Shown here: piece after piece, positions 23,869-31,820 of the stretch
Position numbering within the stretch: position 1 is the first letter of the stretch
Layout of the letters: each line of letters starts with the position of its first letter
NCBI GenBank assembly: GCA_002384315.1
Contig: DGBL01000053.1
Span: 1 to 31,954, forward strand
Direction of reading: 5' to 3'
Origin: Micrococcaceae bacterium UBA4005
GTDB taxonomy: Bacteria > Actinomycetota > Actinomycetes > Actinomycetales > Micrococcaceae
Length of the DNA: 31,954 nt
Position numbers and translations under genes: made by a program
The notes under the pieces: model-generated
The model's input: only the letters and a program-made list of their open reading frames with translations
Databases searched by the model: none
What the model was told of the DNA's origin: nothing

Positions 23869-24492
23869 CTATCCGGCCGCGACGGGCAATGACGTCGGAC
23901 CATACGTCAGGTCAAGCAGGCGTGCCGCTGCTGGACGGGTGGCCCACTCTTCGACCCAATGCGAGCGGATGACCGCCTTGCTCACCGCCTGGCTGCTCAC
24001 GCCGAGCTCCCGGGCGACGAGTTTCTGCTGGCCACGGGCGCCGGGAGTCATCAAATCGAGAATATTCCATTCCGCGCTGGTGCGCGTATAGACGATCTGC
24101 CCCAGCAGGCGCAGCACCGCCTCAGCTTCCGCGGCGACGTCCGCGTCCGGGCCGTCCACGGCCAGCGGGATCCGTTCGCCCGTTTTCCGGGCCCGGTCCA
24201 CGGCCCGGCGGGCGTATACCAACCCAAACCCGTCGGCCTCCAAGATATTTTCTGGGACGGGCAGGCCCAGCGGGCCGACGCCGATGCCCACATGCCAGCG
24301 ATGGTGCCGGATTGCCACGAGCGCCGCATCCACCGCGGTGGATGCCGAATCAACTACTCCCTGAACCTCGTCGCCTACCGAGCGCTGGAAGGCAACAACC
24401 GTCGGCAACTGCCGGAGAGCACGAATCAACTCCGGCACCTGGTCGCCAACATCACGCGAATCCCGCTGGTTGATGGTGAGCACAAAGAGCAT
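23869..24492 (-). CDS. SatD-like protein with C-terminal helix-turn-helix
   Basis: A 207-residue protein not tied to a known pathway. The N-terminal domain (1-110) reads FVLTINQRDSRDVGD, then FQRSVGDEVQGVVDSASTAVDAAL, then WHVGIGVGPLG, then DGFGLVYARRAVDRARK. That order resembles the SatD family and, more distantly, the nucleotide-cyclase-like fold. Residues 154-176 (QQKLVARELGVSSQAVSKAVIRS) form a helix-turn-helix, so it probably binds DNA, perhaps responding to a nucleotide-like ligand. ATG 24492 has no ribosome binding site; CATACT lies six bases upstream on the minus strand. It converges with the HAD gene (13-base gap). The family call is from memory of motif order only. Confidence 0.6.
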   Translation of the reverse strand: MLFVLTINQRDSRDVGDQVPELIRALRQLPTVVAFQRSVGDEVQGVVDSASTAVDAALVAIRHHRWHVGIGVGPLGLPVPENILEADGFGLVYARRAVDRARKTGERIPLAVDGPDADVAAEAEAVLRLLGQIVYTRTSAEWNILDLMTPGARGQQKLVARELGVSSQAVSKAVIRSHWVEEWATRPAAARLLDLTYGPTSLPVAAG

Positions 24493-24498
24493 GGCTTT

Positions 24499-24504
24499 AG
24501 TATG
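24499..24504 (-). promoter_or_regulatory. Candidate -10 hexamer of a leaderless promoter for the SatD-like gene
   Basis: The minus strand reads CATACT, then AAAGCC, then ATG 24492. The six-base spacing matches the other leaderless starts. Confidence 0.4.
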
Positions 24505-24560
24505 CGCGATACGCAGCGAGACCGGCGCGAACCGGTACGCCGGCCTCCCCGGCTGGCAGC

Positions 24561-25127
24561 CTAACGGCCTTCCGGAACGCTGGTGGCATTGGCCGCGTCG
24601 ACATCTACGTCCCGACCCTGGGGCTCATCCTCCGCGCTCGGCTCGCCCAGCGCCGCGAATCGTCGGAGCGAGGCCTCCACTTCAGCTTCCGCCTCGGCCC
24701 GGCCAGCCCAGTCCGCCGCCTCGACCCATTTGCCGGGCTCAAGGTCCTTGTACTTGGTGAAAAAGTGCTTGATCTCGTCGAGCAGGAAGTCCGATACGTC
24801 GGAAAGGTCCTGGATGTGATCGAACCTCGGGTCCGCCGGGACGCACAACACCTTGGCGTCTCCGCCGCCGTCGTCGGTCATATTGAACACGCCGATTGGG
24901 CGAGACTCAACCAGCACACCGGGGATCAGGTCATAGTCCTGAAGCATTACCAGGGCGTCCAGCGGGTCCCCGTCCTCGCCGAGCGTATTCTCGAAATACC
25001 CGTAGTGGGTGGGGTACTGCATTGCGGTGAACAGTACGCGGTCGAGGCGGAGACGGTGGGTCTCGTGGTCGATTTCGTATTTGACCCGGGACCCCCGGGG
25101 GATCTCGATGGTGACGTCAAGCTTCAT
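24561..25127 (-). CDS. ppa: Inorganic pyrophosphatase (family I)
   Basis: A 188-residue cytoplasmic pyrophosphatase that hydrolyses PPi to two phosphates and so drives biosynthesis forward. Visible signatures are [16 protein letters not shown], the [24 protein letters not shown] block with the metal-binding Asp residues of the PPase signature, and [13 protein letters not shown]. The core ends near residue 160; the acidic Ala/Glu/Asp-rich tail after it is longer than in mycobacterial Ppa and is probably disordered. AGGAG precedes ATG 25127. It is divergent from dacB, as in Mycobacterium, with an inverted repeat in the shared 180-base gap. Confidence 0.95.
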   Translation of the reverse strand: MKLDVTIEIPRGSRVKYEIDHETHRLRLDRVLFTAMQYPTHYGYFENTLGEDGDPLDALVMLQDYDLIPGVLVESRPIGVFNMTDDGGGDAKVLCVPADPRFDHIQDLSDVSDFLLDEIKHFFTKYKDLEPGKWVEAADWAGRAEAEAEVEASLRRFAALGEPSAEDEPQGRDVDVDAANATSVPEGR

Positions 25128-25203
25128 GGCAACTCCTGGCGTTTGTTGGATGGCACCCCGACTCCCCGTCCGGGTGCGGACGAGCGAGACGCTACGGTCT
25201 ACT

Positions 25204-25224
25204 GTTTAACTCTCAGCGTTAAAC
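25204..25224. promoter_or_regulatory. Perfect inverted repeat between ppa and dacB
   Basis: GTTTAAC (25204-25210) and GTTAAAC (25218-25224) are exact inverted copies around a 7-base spacer. On the minus strand TTTAAC could serve as a -35 with TAGACC about 16 bases further on as -10 for ppa, so a bound protein would block it. The site could equally govern dacB. Confidence 0.45.
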
Positions 25225-25307
25225 ATATCCGTCCGCCAGCGCTTCGGCGCACTTGCCGCCCGCCGATGACGGTCCGGGACCGGCTTTCGAGAGGAACCGG
25301 CACGAAC

Positions 25308-26738
25308 ATGATGGCCTCTTGGGCGCGATGGTTGACCAGCGTGGCGCTGGTACTCGCACTCGGCGTGCTCCTAGTTCCGCTAGCTGTGCTGCTGGTTCCG
25401 CCGGTGGTCGGATCGTTACGCCCATCCACGCCGCAGCCGAGCCCGGAAATTCCGGGGATTCAGCGTCCTCCGGAGGAAGTCCGCGAACCGCACGTGGTGG
25501 GCGCGCTATCCGCGGACGCGCCCGCTCCGCTTCCGGACCTGCTCGGCCCTCTCCTCGACGCCGAACTAGCCCTCGAGGGCGCAACCGTAACCGGTATGGT
25601 GCTGGACGTGGCTACGGATGACGTCCTGTACGAGGCTGACGCTGGCAGGGCCCAGCCACCAGCATCCAACATCAAGCTCCTCACCGCTGCCGCCGTGATG
25701 GCGATGCTTCCGCCGGAGCGGCGATTCGACACGACAGTGCTGGCGGAGGCCGCTGATGGGGCGCTTTACCTGCAGGGCCACGGCGATGTACTCCTGGGAG
25801 CGGGGCAATCGCTCGGGAACAAAGTCGTTGGCCATGCCGGTCTAGCGACCCTCGCGGAGGAGACCGTCGCCGCGCTTGATCCGGCGGCAGGCCCCTTCAC
25901 CGTGTATGTGGACGACTCGCACTTCGAAGGCGCCGCGCTTAACCCGACCTGGGCCGACGGAGATGTCCTCGCCGGTGAGATCTCTGCAATTTATCCGCTG
26001 GCGCTCACCTCCGGGTGGAGCGATGAGGAAGCCAGGGAACGCTACCCGGATGCTGCGATCGCAGCAGCGCAGGTTTTCCAGTCGGCGCTGACGGCTGCCG
26101 GCGCGGATCGCGGTCTCGACATATTGCCCGCCGTGGAACGCAGAACGGCCACCGCGGAAGCACAGCCCATCGCCTCGGTGGAGTCCGCCACGGTCGAGCA
26201 ACAGGTTACCCACATGCTGGAAGTCTCGGACAACTACGTGGCCGAAGCACTCGCCCGCTCAGCCGCGCAGGCAAGCGGGCGTCCGGCCTCCTTCGGCGGG
26301 GCAACCGAAACGCTTACGGCCGTGGCCGCCCACCTCGGCGTGCCGCTGGAAGGTCTGGAAATCGGTGACGCATCCGGTCTCTCAGGGCGAAACGCCATCA
26401 GCGCCGAACAGTTCGCCCGCTTGCTGGGAGCTCTTGCGCTAGCCGAAAAACCGGGATTGACCGGAATCCTCGACGCCCTTCCTGTGGCGGGGCTGACAGG
26501 AACGCTCGAAGAAAGGTTTGATGCAGAGAGCGGACCAGCCCGGACCGGCGCCGGCGTCGTCCGCGCTAAGACCGGAACGCTCAATGCCGTGACGACTCTC
26601 AGTGGTTACGTGGTCAGCAGGGATGGGCGGCTGCTCGCCTTTTCATTCATGGCCTCCGGGCTCGACGGCGACACAGCGGCAGCCCGCAAGGCGGCCGACA
26701 ACGCAGCAGGTGTGCTGGCCGCTTGCGGCTGCCGGTAG
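25308..26738 (+). CDS. dacB: D-alanyl-D-alanine carboxypeptidase/endopeptidase (PBP4 type)
   Basis: A 476-residue class C low-molecular-mass penicillin-binding protein that trims peptidoglycan peptides outside the membrane. A hydrophobic N-terminal segment (10-36) is a signal anchor, followed by a Pro-rich linker. The active-site motifs are complete: Ser120-x-x-Lys123 (ASNIKLL), Ser307-Asp-Asn (EVSDNYVAE) and Lys421-Thr-Gly (RAKTGTLN), with the domain inserted between the first two as in PBP4. The start is taken at ATG 25308 with GAGG rather far upstream; ATG 25311 and ATG 25266 are alternatives. It opens a plus-strand block syntenic with mycobacterial Rv3627c-Rv3624c. Confidence 0.9.
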   Translation: MMASWARWLTSVALVLALGVLLVPLAVLLVPPVVGSLRPSTPQPSPEIPGIQRPPEEVREPHVVGALSADAPAPLPDLLGPLLDAELALEGATVTGMVLDVATDDVLYEADAGRAQPPASNIKLLTAAAVMAMLPPERRFDTTVLAEAADGALYLQGHGDVLLGAGQSLGNKVVGHAGLATLAEETVAALDPAAGPFTVYVDDSHFEGAALNPTWADGDVLAGEISAIYPLALTSGWSDEEARERYPDAAIAAAQVFQSALTAAGADRGLDILPAVERRTATAEAQPIASVESATVEQQVTHMLEVSDNYVAEALARSAAQASGRPASFGGATETLTAVAAHLGVPLEGLEIGDASGLSGRNAISAEQFARLLGALALAEKPGLTGILDALPVAGLTGTLEERFDAESGPARTGAGVVRAKTGTLNAVTTLSGYVVSRDGRLLAFSFMASGLDGDTAAARKAADNAAGVLAACGCR

Positions 26739-26794
26739 GCGGTGCGCGGGTGTGCGCAGGCCGGCTCCCAGCAGGGTGTGGTCGAATAGGAGCT

Positions 26795-27910
26795 ATGGAG
26801 AGCACCAACGCATCCGCGCAGATCACCACACACCGCAACCTCATCAACTGGGAGCTTGCCGCCTCCAGTGCGGCGCGGCTCACCCCCGCGGGGCCAGTGC
26901 TGACACCGGCGGAGGTGCGCGCAACGGTGACCAACCTCCGCGAGTTGGCGGACCGTTCCGTCGCGCACGTCCATCAGATTTCCCGGCTAGATGCTGCTCG
27001 GGATCTCCGGGATTCCGAGCTTCTCATCGTGGACCGGGCGTCTTGGGCGAAGGCCAGCACACAGAGCTTCAGGGTCCTTATGGAACCGGCTGTCGAGCAG
27101 TTGGCGGTCAGCAGGCCGCAGGCGATGAAGACGGCCACGGCCAGCTTGGGCGGCGCCATGACCGGCGCGCAGATGGGCGCGATCCTGGCATTTCTCTCCA
27201 GCAAGGTCCTCGGCCAGTACGACCCATTCGTCCCCTCGAGCCAGGGAACCGGCGGGCGCCTGCTCCTGGTTGCCCCAAACATCGTCTCCGTAGAACGCGA
27301 ACTGAAGGTCGACCCCGCCGATTTCCGACTCTGGGTCTGCCTGCACGAGCAGACCCACCGAGTGCAGTTTGCCGCTGCGCCGTGGCTGAAAGACCATCTC
27401 AGCGCCCATATCGGCGAGCTGACCGCCGGGCTGGTGGACAAGGCGGAGACGCTTTCCGACAGGCTCGGCAAGGCAGCCAAATCCCTCGGCATGAATCGGG
27501 CGGACGAAGGAAGCGGTCTGGGACTGCTCTCCATCCTGCAGGACCCGGAAGACAAGGAACGGCTCTCCCACCTCACCGCTGTCATGAGCTTGCTGGAAGG
27601 CCACGCGAACGTCGTCATGGACGGGGTGGACGCCCAGATAGTTCCGACAGTGAAAACCATTCGCCGCCGGTTTAACGCCCGCGGAAAATCACGCGGACCA
27701 GTGGAGAAGCTCATCCGCCAACTCATGGGCCTAGATGCAAAAATGCGCCAATACAGCGACGGCGCGCGTTTTGTGCGACGGGTGGTGAACCAGACTGGAA
27801 TGGACGGGTTCAACCAGGTATGGGAATCCGCCCTGCATCTACCCACCGAAATAGAGATCCACGCCCCTGATCAGTGGATTGACCGGATGAGCCTGCTGCG
27901 TCATGGTTAG
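26795..27910 (+). CDS. Zinc-dependent metalloprotease (actinobacterial, F420-associated family)
   Basis: A 371-residue protein with a zincin motif CLHEQTHRVQF (His184, Glu185, His188) and a downstream LLEGHANVVMDGVD (Glu268, His270) likely to give the third ligand. The family is conserved in actinobacteria between dacB and tilS and has been labelled a putative hydrolase or coenzyme-F420-biosynthesis-associated protein; its substrate is unknown. No signal peptide is evident. ATG 26795 is the start used. AGGAG is only two bases from it, too close for a normal ribosome binding site, and TCGAAT lies seven bases upstream, so the gene may be leaderless. It overlaps tilS by eight bases. Confidence 0.85.
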   Translation: MESTNASAQITTHRNLINWELAASSAARLTPAGPVLTPAEVRATVTNLRELADRSVAHVHQISRLDAARDLRDSELLIVDRASWAKASTQSFRVLMEPAVEQLAVSRPQAMKTATASLGGAMTGAQMGAILAFLSSKVLGQYDPFVPSSQGTGGRLLLVAPNIVSVERELKVDPADFRLWVCLHEQTHRVQFAAAPWLKDHLSAHIGELTAGLVDKAETLSDRLGKAAKSLGMNRADEGSGLGLLSILQDPEDKERLSHLTAVMSLLEGHANVVMDGVDAQIVPTVKTIRRRFNARGKSRGPVEKLIRQLMGLDAKMRQYSDGARFVRRVVNQTGMDGFNQVWESALHLPTEIEIHAPDQWIDRMSLLRHG

Positions 27911-28994
27911 GCGTCCGCGGCTGCTCCCGGTGGTCGCTGTGGCCCGTCGCCACACCGAGCAGTGCCTCGCTGACGTCCTGACAGCCGCTGAAGAACCGGT
28001 CGATAGCCGTCTTCCGCTCGTTCTTGTGGCGTGCAGCGGCGGACCGGACTCGTTGGCGCTGGCCGCCGTCGTCGTCCATCTGGCCCGCTCCGGGCGGTGC
28101 CGGGTCGGGGCGGTGGTGATTGATCACGGGCTGCAGCCCGGAAGCCGGGAGGTCGCTGACCGTGCTGCCGAACAGCTCACCGGTCTTGGGCTGGAGCCGA
28201 TCGAGGTTCGCAGCGTGACGGTCGTGGCCACGGGCATGGGGCCGGAGGCGGCGGCGCGGACGGCCCGCTACGCCGCACTGGACGCCGCAGCTGCGGAACT
28301 GGGCGCAGTCGCGGTACTGCTGGGCCACACATTGGATGACCAGGCTGAACAGGTGCTGCTGGGTCTCGCCCGGGGATCCGGAACCCGCTCACTGGCAGGA
28401 ATGCCGAAGCAGCGCGGCCTCTACCGCCGCCCGTTGCTGAACCTCCGCCGTGCCGCGACCGAGGAAATCTGCCGGTTTTACGGACTGGACCCATGGATGG
28501 ACCCGACCAATCGCGACGAACAGTTCGCCCGCTCGAGGGTCCGAGCCACGGTGCTGCCTTTCCTGGAGGAACAGCTGGGCCCGGGAATCCCGCAGGCCCT
28601 CGCGCGCAGCGCCACCATCCTGGGGCAGGACGCGGACTACCTAGAGCAACTCGCCGAGAGCCGGTTCCAGCAGCTCGTGGTCCAGGACAGCGACTGCCTC
28701 CTGCTCAACGAAGGGGCGTTGCGGGCCCTGCCCGCGGCGTTGCGGCAGCGGGTGATCGCACTCGCCGCCGTCGGCCTTGGAGGCAGTCAGCCCAGCTTTG
28801 AAAGGATCCTCGCCGTGGAGTCGCTGCTGCAGCGGCGCGGTTCAGCCGGCCCGGTCCAGCTGGGCGGACACATCAGCGCTTTCCGGCAAGTGCGCGGAAA
28901 ATCAGTTCTCCAGGGCGAGCCAAGCTATGGCAGTCTTGTCTTTACGAACAATCGCAGCGGTGCAAACCGGCCGTCCGGTCCTACACAGGAGTAA
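27903..28994 (+). CDS. tilS: tRNA(Ile)-lysidine synthetase
   Basis: A 363-residue N-type ATP-pyrophosphatase that attaches lysine to C34 of tRNA-Ile2 (CAU anticodon), switching it from Met to Ile identity; essential in most bacteria. The PP-loop is VACSGGPDS (42-50), followed by VVIDHGLQPGS, the GHTLDDQAEQVLLGLARGSG block and YRRPLL with FARSRVR. The ATG overlaps the end of the metalloprotease gene by eight bases, and the stop is followed after three bases by the hpt GTG, so the three are one operon. The C-terminal tRNA-binding part is shorter than in Escherichia coli, as usual for actinobacteria. Confidence 0.93.
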   Translation: MVRRPRLLPVVAVARRHTEQCLADVLTAAEEPVDSRLPLVLVACSGGPDSLALAAVVVHLARSGRCRVGAVVIDHGLQPGSREVADRAAEQLTGLGLEPIEVRSVTVVATGMGPEAAARTARYAALDAAAAELGAVAVLLGHTLDDQAEQVLLGLARGSGTRSLAGMPKQRGLYRRPLLNLRRAATEEICRFYGLDPWMDPTNRDEQFARSRVRATVLPFLEEQLGPGIPQALARSATILGQDADYLEQLAESRFQQLVVQDSDCLLLNEGALRALPAALRQRVIALAAVGLGGSQPSFERILAVESLLQRRGSAGPVQLGGHISAFRQVRGKSVLQGEPSYGSLVFTNNRSGANRPSGPTQE

Positions 28995-28997
28995 TTG

Positions 28998-29549
28998 GTG
29001 GATTCACACGACGTCCAGGCTGATCTCAAGCACGTCCTTTACAGCCGGGAAGACATCCAACAGCGCGTGGGTGAATTGGCCGAGCAGATCGACGCGGATT
29101 ACCGCGGCCGCGACATCCTCCTGGTCGGGGTGCTCAAAGGGGCGGTGATGGTTATGGCTGACCTCTCACGCTCATTGCACTCACACATCACCATGGACTG
29201 GATGGCAGTGTCCTCCTACGGGTCTGGGACCCAGGCCTCCGGCGTCGTGCGCATCCTCAAGGACCTGGAGACGGATCTGATGGGCAAGCACGTTCTGATT
29301 GTGGAGGACATCATCGACTCGGGGCTGACCCTGTCTTGGCTCCGTGCCAACCTGCTCTCCCGTGGTCCGGCATCAGTGGAAATCTGCACCCTGCTGCGCA
29401 AGCCCGACGCGGCGAAGGTCGACATCGACGTGAAATATGTCGGATACGACATTCCGAGCGAGTTCGTGGTCGGATACGGGCTGGACTTCGCGGAGAAATA
29501 CCGGAACCTGGATTTCATCGGCACACTTGCCCCGCACGTCTACGAATAA
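28998..29549 (+). CDS. hpt: Hypoxanthine phosphoribosyltransferase
   Basis: A 183-residue purine-salvage enzyme making IMP (and probably GMP) from hypoxanthine (or guanine) and PRPP. Visible features are VGVLKGAVMVMADLSR, the flexible-loop MAVSSYGSGTQASG, the PRPP-binding VEDIIDSGLTLSWL, and VGYGLDFAEKYRNLDFIGTL with the C-terminal Asp-Phe of the base pocket. GTG 28998 is six bases after AGGAG (28987-28991) and is favoured over TTG 28995, which is too close. It directly follows tilS, as in Bacillus and actinobacteria. A GC-rich hairpin after its stop separates it from ftsH. Confidence 0.95.
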   Translation: MDSHDVQADLKHVLYSREDIQQRVGELAEQIDADYRGRDILLVGVLKGAVMVMADLSRSLHSHITMDWMAVSSYGSGTQASGVVRILKDLETDLMGKHVLIVEDIIDSGLTLSWLRANLLSRGPASVEICTLLRKPDAAKVDIDVKYVGYDIPSEFVVGYGLDFAEKYRNLDFIGTLAPHVYE

Positions 29550-29590
29550 CCGCCGCGTCCGGGTGATTGCTGCTCCGGCCACGCCGGCGG
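29550..29590 (+). terminator. GC-rich hairpin between hpt and ftsH
   Basis: CCGCCG (29550-29555) pairs with CGGCGG (29585-29590), with an inner CCGG/CCGG pairing (29559-29562 with 29575-29578). It begins at the first base after the hpt stop. There is no T-run, so it may attenuate transcription rather than end it. Confidence 0.4.
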
Positions 29591-29637
29591 AGGGAACTTA
29601 TGCCCATATCCGCGCGTGCTCATGTGCGTACGCTGTA

Positions 29638-29643
29638 TATCCT
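29638..29643 (+). promoter_or_regulatory. Candidate ftsH -10 box
   Basis: CTGTATATCCT (29633-29643) contains TATCCT, a TANNNT-type hexamer, inside an AT-richer patch. Transcription would start near 29650 and give a leader of about 65 bases that includes the Shine-Dalgarno and hairpin. No clear -35 is seen. Confidence 0.35.
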
Positions 29644-29683
29644 TAGGTGTTCCGCGCCGCACACATTCCTAGCTTGCCGAATC

Positions 29684-29708
29684 AGGAGGGACAGGGCGCA
29701 CTGCCCTG
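29684..29708 (+). promoter_or_regulatory. Split ribosome binding site of ftsH: Shine-Dalgarno plus intervening hairpin
   Basis: AGGAGGG (29684-29690) is a near-perfect Shine-Dalgarno but lies 24 bases from ATG 29715, too far for normal initiation. Between them CAGGGC (29692-29697) and GCCCTG (29703-29708) form a perfect 6-bp hairpin with a 5-base loop. Folding it out leaves seven unpaired bases, an ideal spacing. AGGG of the Shine-Dalgarno (29687-29690) could compete with the left arm for CCCT, which would hide the site. Confidence 0.6.
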
Positions 29709-29714
29709 AATCGC

Positions 29715-31781
29715 ATGAAATTCAAAAACCTATTCAAGGGGCCGGTTTTCTGGATCGCCCTCGCTGTGACGGCGCTTCTGGTCATCCTCCCTATTGTCTT
29801 CAATGCCGACACCGGCCGCGTCGACACCAATATCGGCCTGGAGTTGCTTGAGGGCAACAAAGTGGAGCAGGCGAAGATCGACGACGCCGAACAGCGCGTG
29901 GACCTGACCCTGCGCGAGGATTACCAGGACAAGGGCCGCAGTGTGCAGTTCTTCTTCAGTACAGCCCGTGCCGAGGATGTGGTCGAGGCGATTAATGCTT
30001 CCGACGTCAAGGGGTTTACCGACCAGCCGGAGCAGAGCAACTGGTTCCTGAGCATTGTCGGGCTGATCTTCCCGATCCTAATCCTTGGGCTGATCTTCTG
30101 GTTCCTGCTCGGCCGGATGCAGGGCGGCGGCTCCAAGGTCATGCAGTTCGGCAAGTCCAAGGCCAAACTCATCTCGAAGGATATGCCGCAGGTGACTTTC
30201 GTCGATGTTGCAGGGGTCGACGAGGCGGTGGAGGAACTCCACGAAATCAAGGAGTTCCTGCAGGAACCAGCAAAATTCCAGGCGTTGGGAGCCAAGATCC
30301 CCAAGGGAGTGCTGCTCTATGGACCGCCGGGAACCGGCAAGACCTTGCTGGCCCGGGCCGTTGCAGGGGAGGCCGGGGTTCCCTTTTACTCAATTTCCGG
30401 TTCCGACTTCGTGGAAATGTTCGTCGGGGTCGGAGCTTCGAGGGTGCGCGACCTGTTTGAGCAGGCGAAAAACAACGCCCCCGCAATCATCTTCGTTGAC
30501 GAGATAGATGCGGTCGGCCGACACCGCGGCGCTGGCGTGGGCGGCGGGAACGACGAACGCGAACAGACACTGAACCAGTTACTCGTGGAGATGGACGGCT
30601 TTGATGCTACGACGAATGTCATCCTGATCGCTGCGACCAACCGGCCGGACGTGCTCGACCCGGCGCTGCTTCGCCCGGGACGCTTCGACCGCCAAATTTC
30701 CGTCGAGGCCCCTGATATGAAGGGTAGGCGGCAGATCCTCGCGGTCCACGCCCAGGGCAAGCCGATGGCACCGGGAGTCGACCTGAAATCGGTGGCGAAA
30801 AAGACTCCTGGTTTCACCGGCGCCGATCTGGCAAACGTCCTCAACGAGGCAGCCCTGCTCACAGCGCGTTCCAACGCGCAACTGATCGATGACAGGGCAC
30901 TCGATGAGTCGATTGACAGGGTCATCGCCGGGCCGCAGAAGCGCAGCCGGTTGATGAAGGAACTCGAACGAAAAATCACCGCCTACCACGAAGGCGGGCA
31001 CGCGCTCGTGGCCGCTGCGCTGCGCAACACCGATCCGGTCACCAAAGTCACCATCCTCCCACGTGGCCGCGCACTGGGCTACACCATGGTTCTGCCCTCG
31101 GATGACAAATACTCGATCAGCCGCAACGAATTGCTGGACCAGCTCGCCTACGCTATGGGCGGTCGCGTGGCGGAGGAAATAGTCTTCCACGACCCGTCCA
31201 CGGGAGCCTCGAACGATATCGAAAAAGCCACCGGAACCGCGCGTAAAATGATCACCCAATATGGGATGAGCGAGCGCATCGGCGCAGTGAAGCTCGGTCA
31301 CGGGGGTGGCGAACCGTTCCTCGGACGGGACATGGGCAGCGACCGGGACTATTCGGACCAGATCGCGTTGGTCGTCGATGAGGAGGTCCGTCGGCTCATC
31401 GACAACGCCCACGACGAGGCGTACGAGATCCTCACGGAGAACCGGGACGTCCTGGACCGCTTGGCGCTGGAACTGCTGGAGCGGGAAACCCTGAACCAGG
31501 CCGACATCGCGGAAGTCTTCGTTGACGTGCGCAAACGAAAGCTGCGCGAGGTATGGCTCTCCAAGGACTCCCGGCCTGTGCACTCCCTGCCTCCGGTCGT
31601 CTCGGCGAAGGAGCGGGCCGAAGCTGCTTCAGCAGGAGGCCAAGATCCGGCATCGGTTTCTCCACAGGACCAGATCGCCAGTGCCAACCTCCCCCAGGAC
31701 TTCGACGTCCAGAAGTCAGCCCTTCCCACGCCGGAGGACGACGGCGGCCCAGCCTCCAACCGGGGCGGCCAACATTCCTAG
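29715..31781 (+). CDS. ftsH: ATP-dependent zinc metalloprotease FtsH
   Basis: A 688-residue membrane-anchored AAA+ protease that degrades damaged membrane proteins and regulatory substrates. It has two transmembrane segments (about 10-29 and 112-133) flanking an extracytoplasmic domain, then the AAA module with Walker A GPPGTGKT (203-210), Walker B IIFVDEID and the second region of homology [20 protein letters not shown]. The zinc site is AYHEGGHAL (His425, Glu426, His429). The Pro/Gln/Ala-rich C-terminal tail after about 620 is probably disordered. The start [10 protein letters not shown] is fixed by family similarity, which leaves the strong Shine-Dalgarno 24 bases away behind a hairpin. 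It precedes folE as in Mycobacterium. Confidence 0.97.
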   Translation: MKFKNLFKGPVFWIALAVTALLVILPIVFNADTGRVDTNIGLELLEGNKVEQAKIDDAEQRVDLTLREDYQDKGRSVQFFFSTARAEDVVEAINASDVKGFTDQPEQSNWFLSIVGLIFPILILGLIFWFLLGRMQGGGSKVMQFGKSKAKLISKDMPQVTFVDVAGVDEAVEELHEIKEFLQEPAKFQALGAKIPKGVLLYGPPGTGKTLLARAVAGEAGVPFYSISGSDFVEMFVGVGASRVRDLFEQAKNNAPAIIFVDEIDAVGRHRGAGVGGGNDEREQTLNQLLVEMDGFDATTNVILIAATNRPDVLDPALLRPGRFDRQISVEAPDMKGRRQILAVHAQGKPMAPGVDLKSVAKKTPGFTGADLANVLNEAALLTARSNAQLIDDRALDESIDRVIAGPQKRSRLMKELERKITAYHEGGHALVAAALRNTDPVTKVTILPRGRALGYTMVLPSDDKYSISRNELLDQLAYAMGGRVAEEIVFHDPSTGASNDIEKATGTARKMITQYGMSERIGAVKLGHGGGEPFLGRDMGSDRDYSDQIALVVDEEVRRLIDNAHDEAYEILTENRDVLDRLALELLERETLNQADIAEVFVDVRKRKLREVWLSKDSRPVHSLPPVVSAKERAEAASAGGQDPASVSPQDQIASANLPQDFDVQKSALPTPEDDGGPASNRGGQHS

Positions 31782-31808
31782 ACAGGGATGGGCCCCTCGC
31801 CGCAGCGA

Positions 31809-31814
31809 TAGGAT
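31809..31814 (+). promoter_or_regulatory. -10 hexamer of a leaderless promoter for folE
   Basis: TAGGAT ends six bases before GTG 31821, and no ribosome binding site lies between them. It would allow folE expression independent of ftsH. Confidence 0.5.
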
Positions 31815-31820
31815 CTACCC

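Noticed and set aside
24765..25307. A 181-codon in-frame upstream extension of dacB
   Set aside because: The added part is antisense to ppa, and a signal-anchor sequence begins at 25308, so the extension is only an accidentally open frame.
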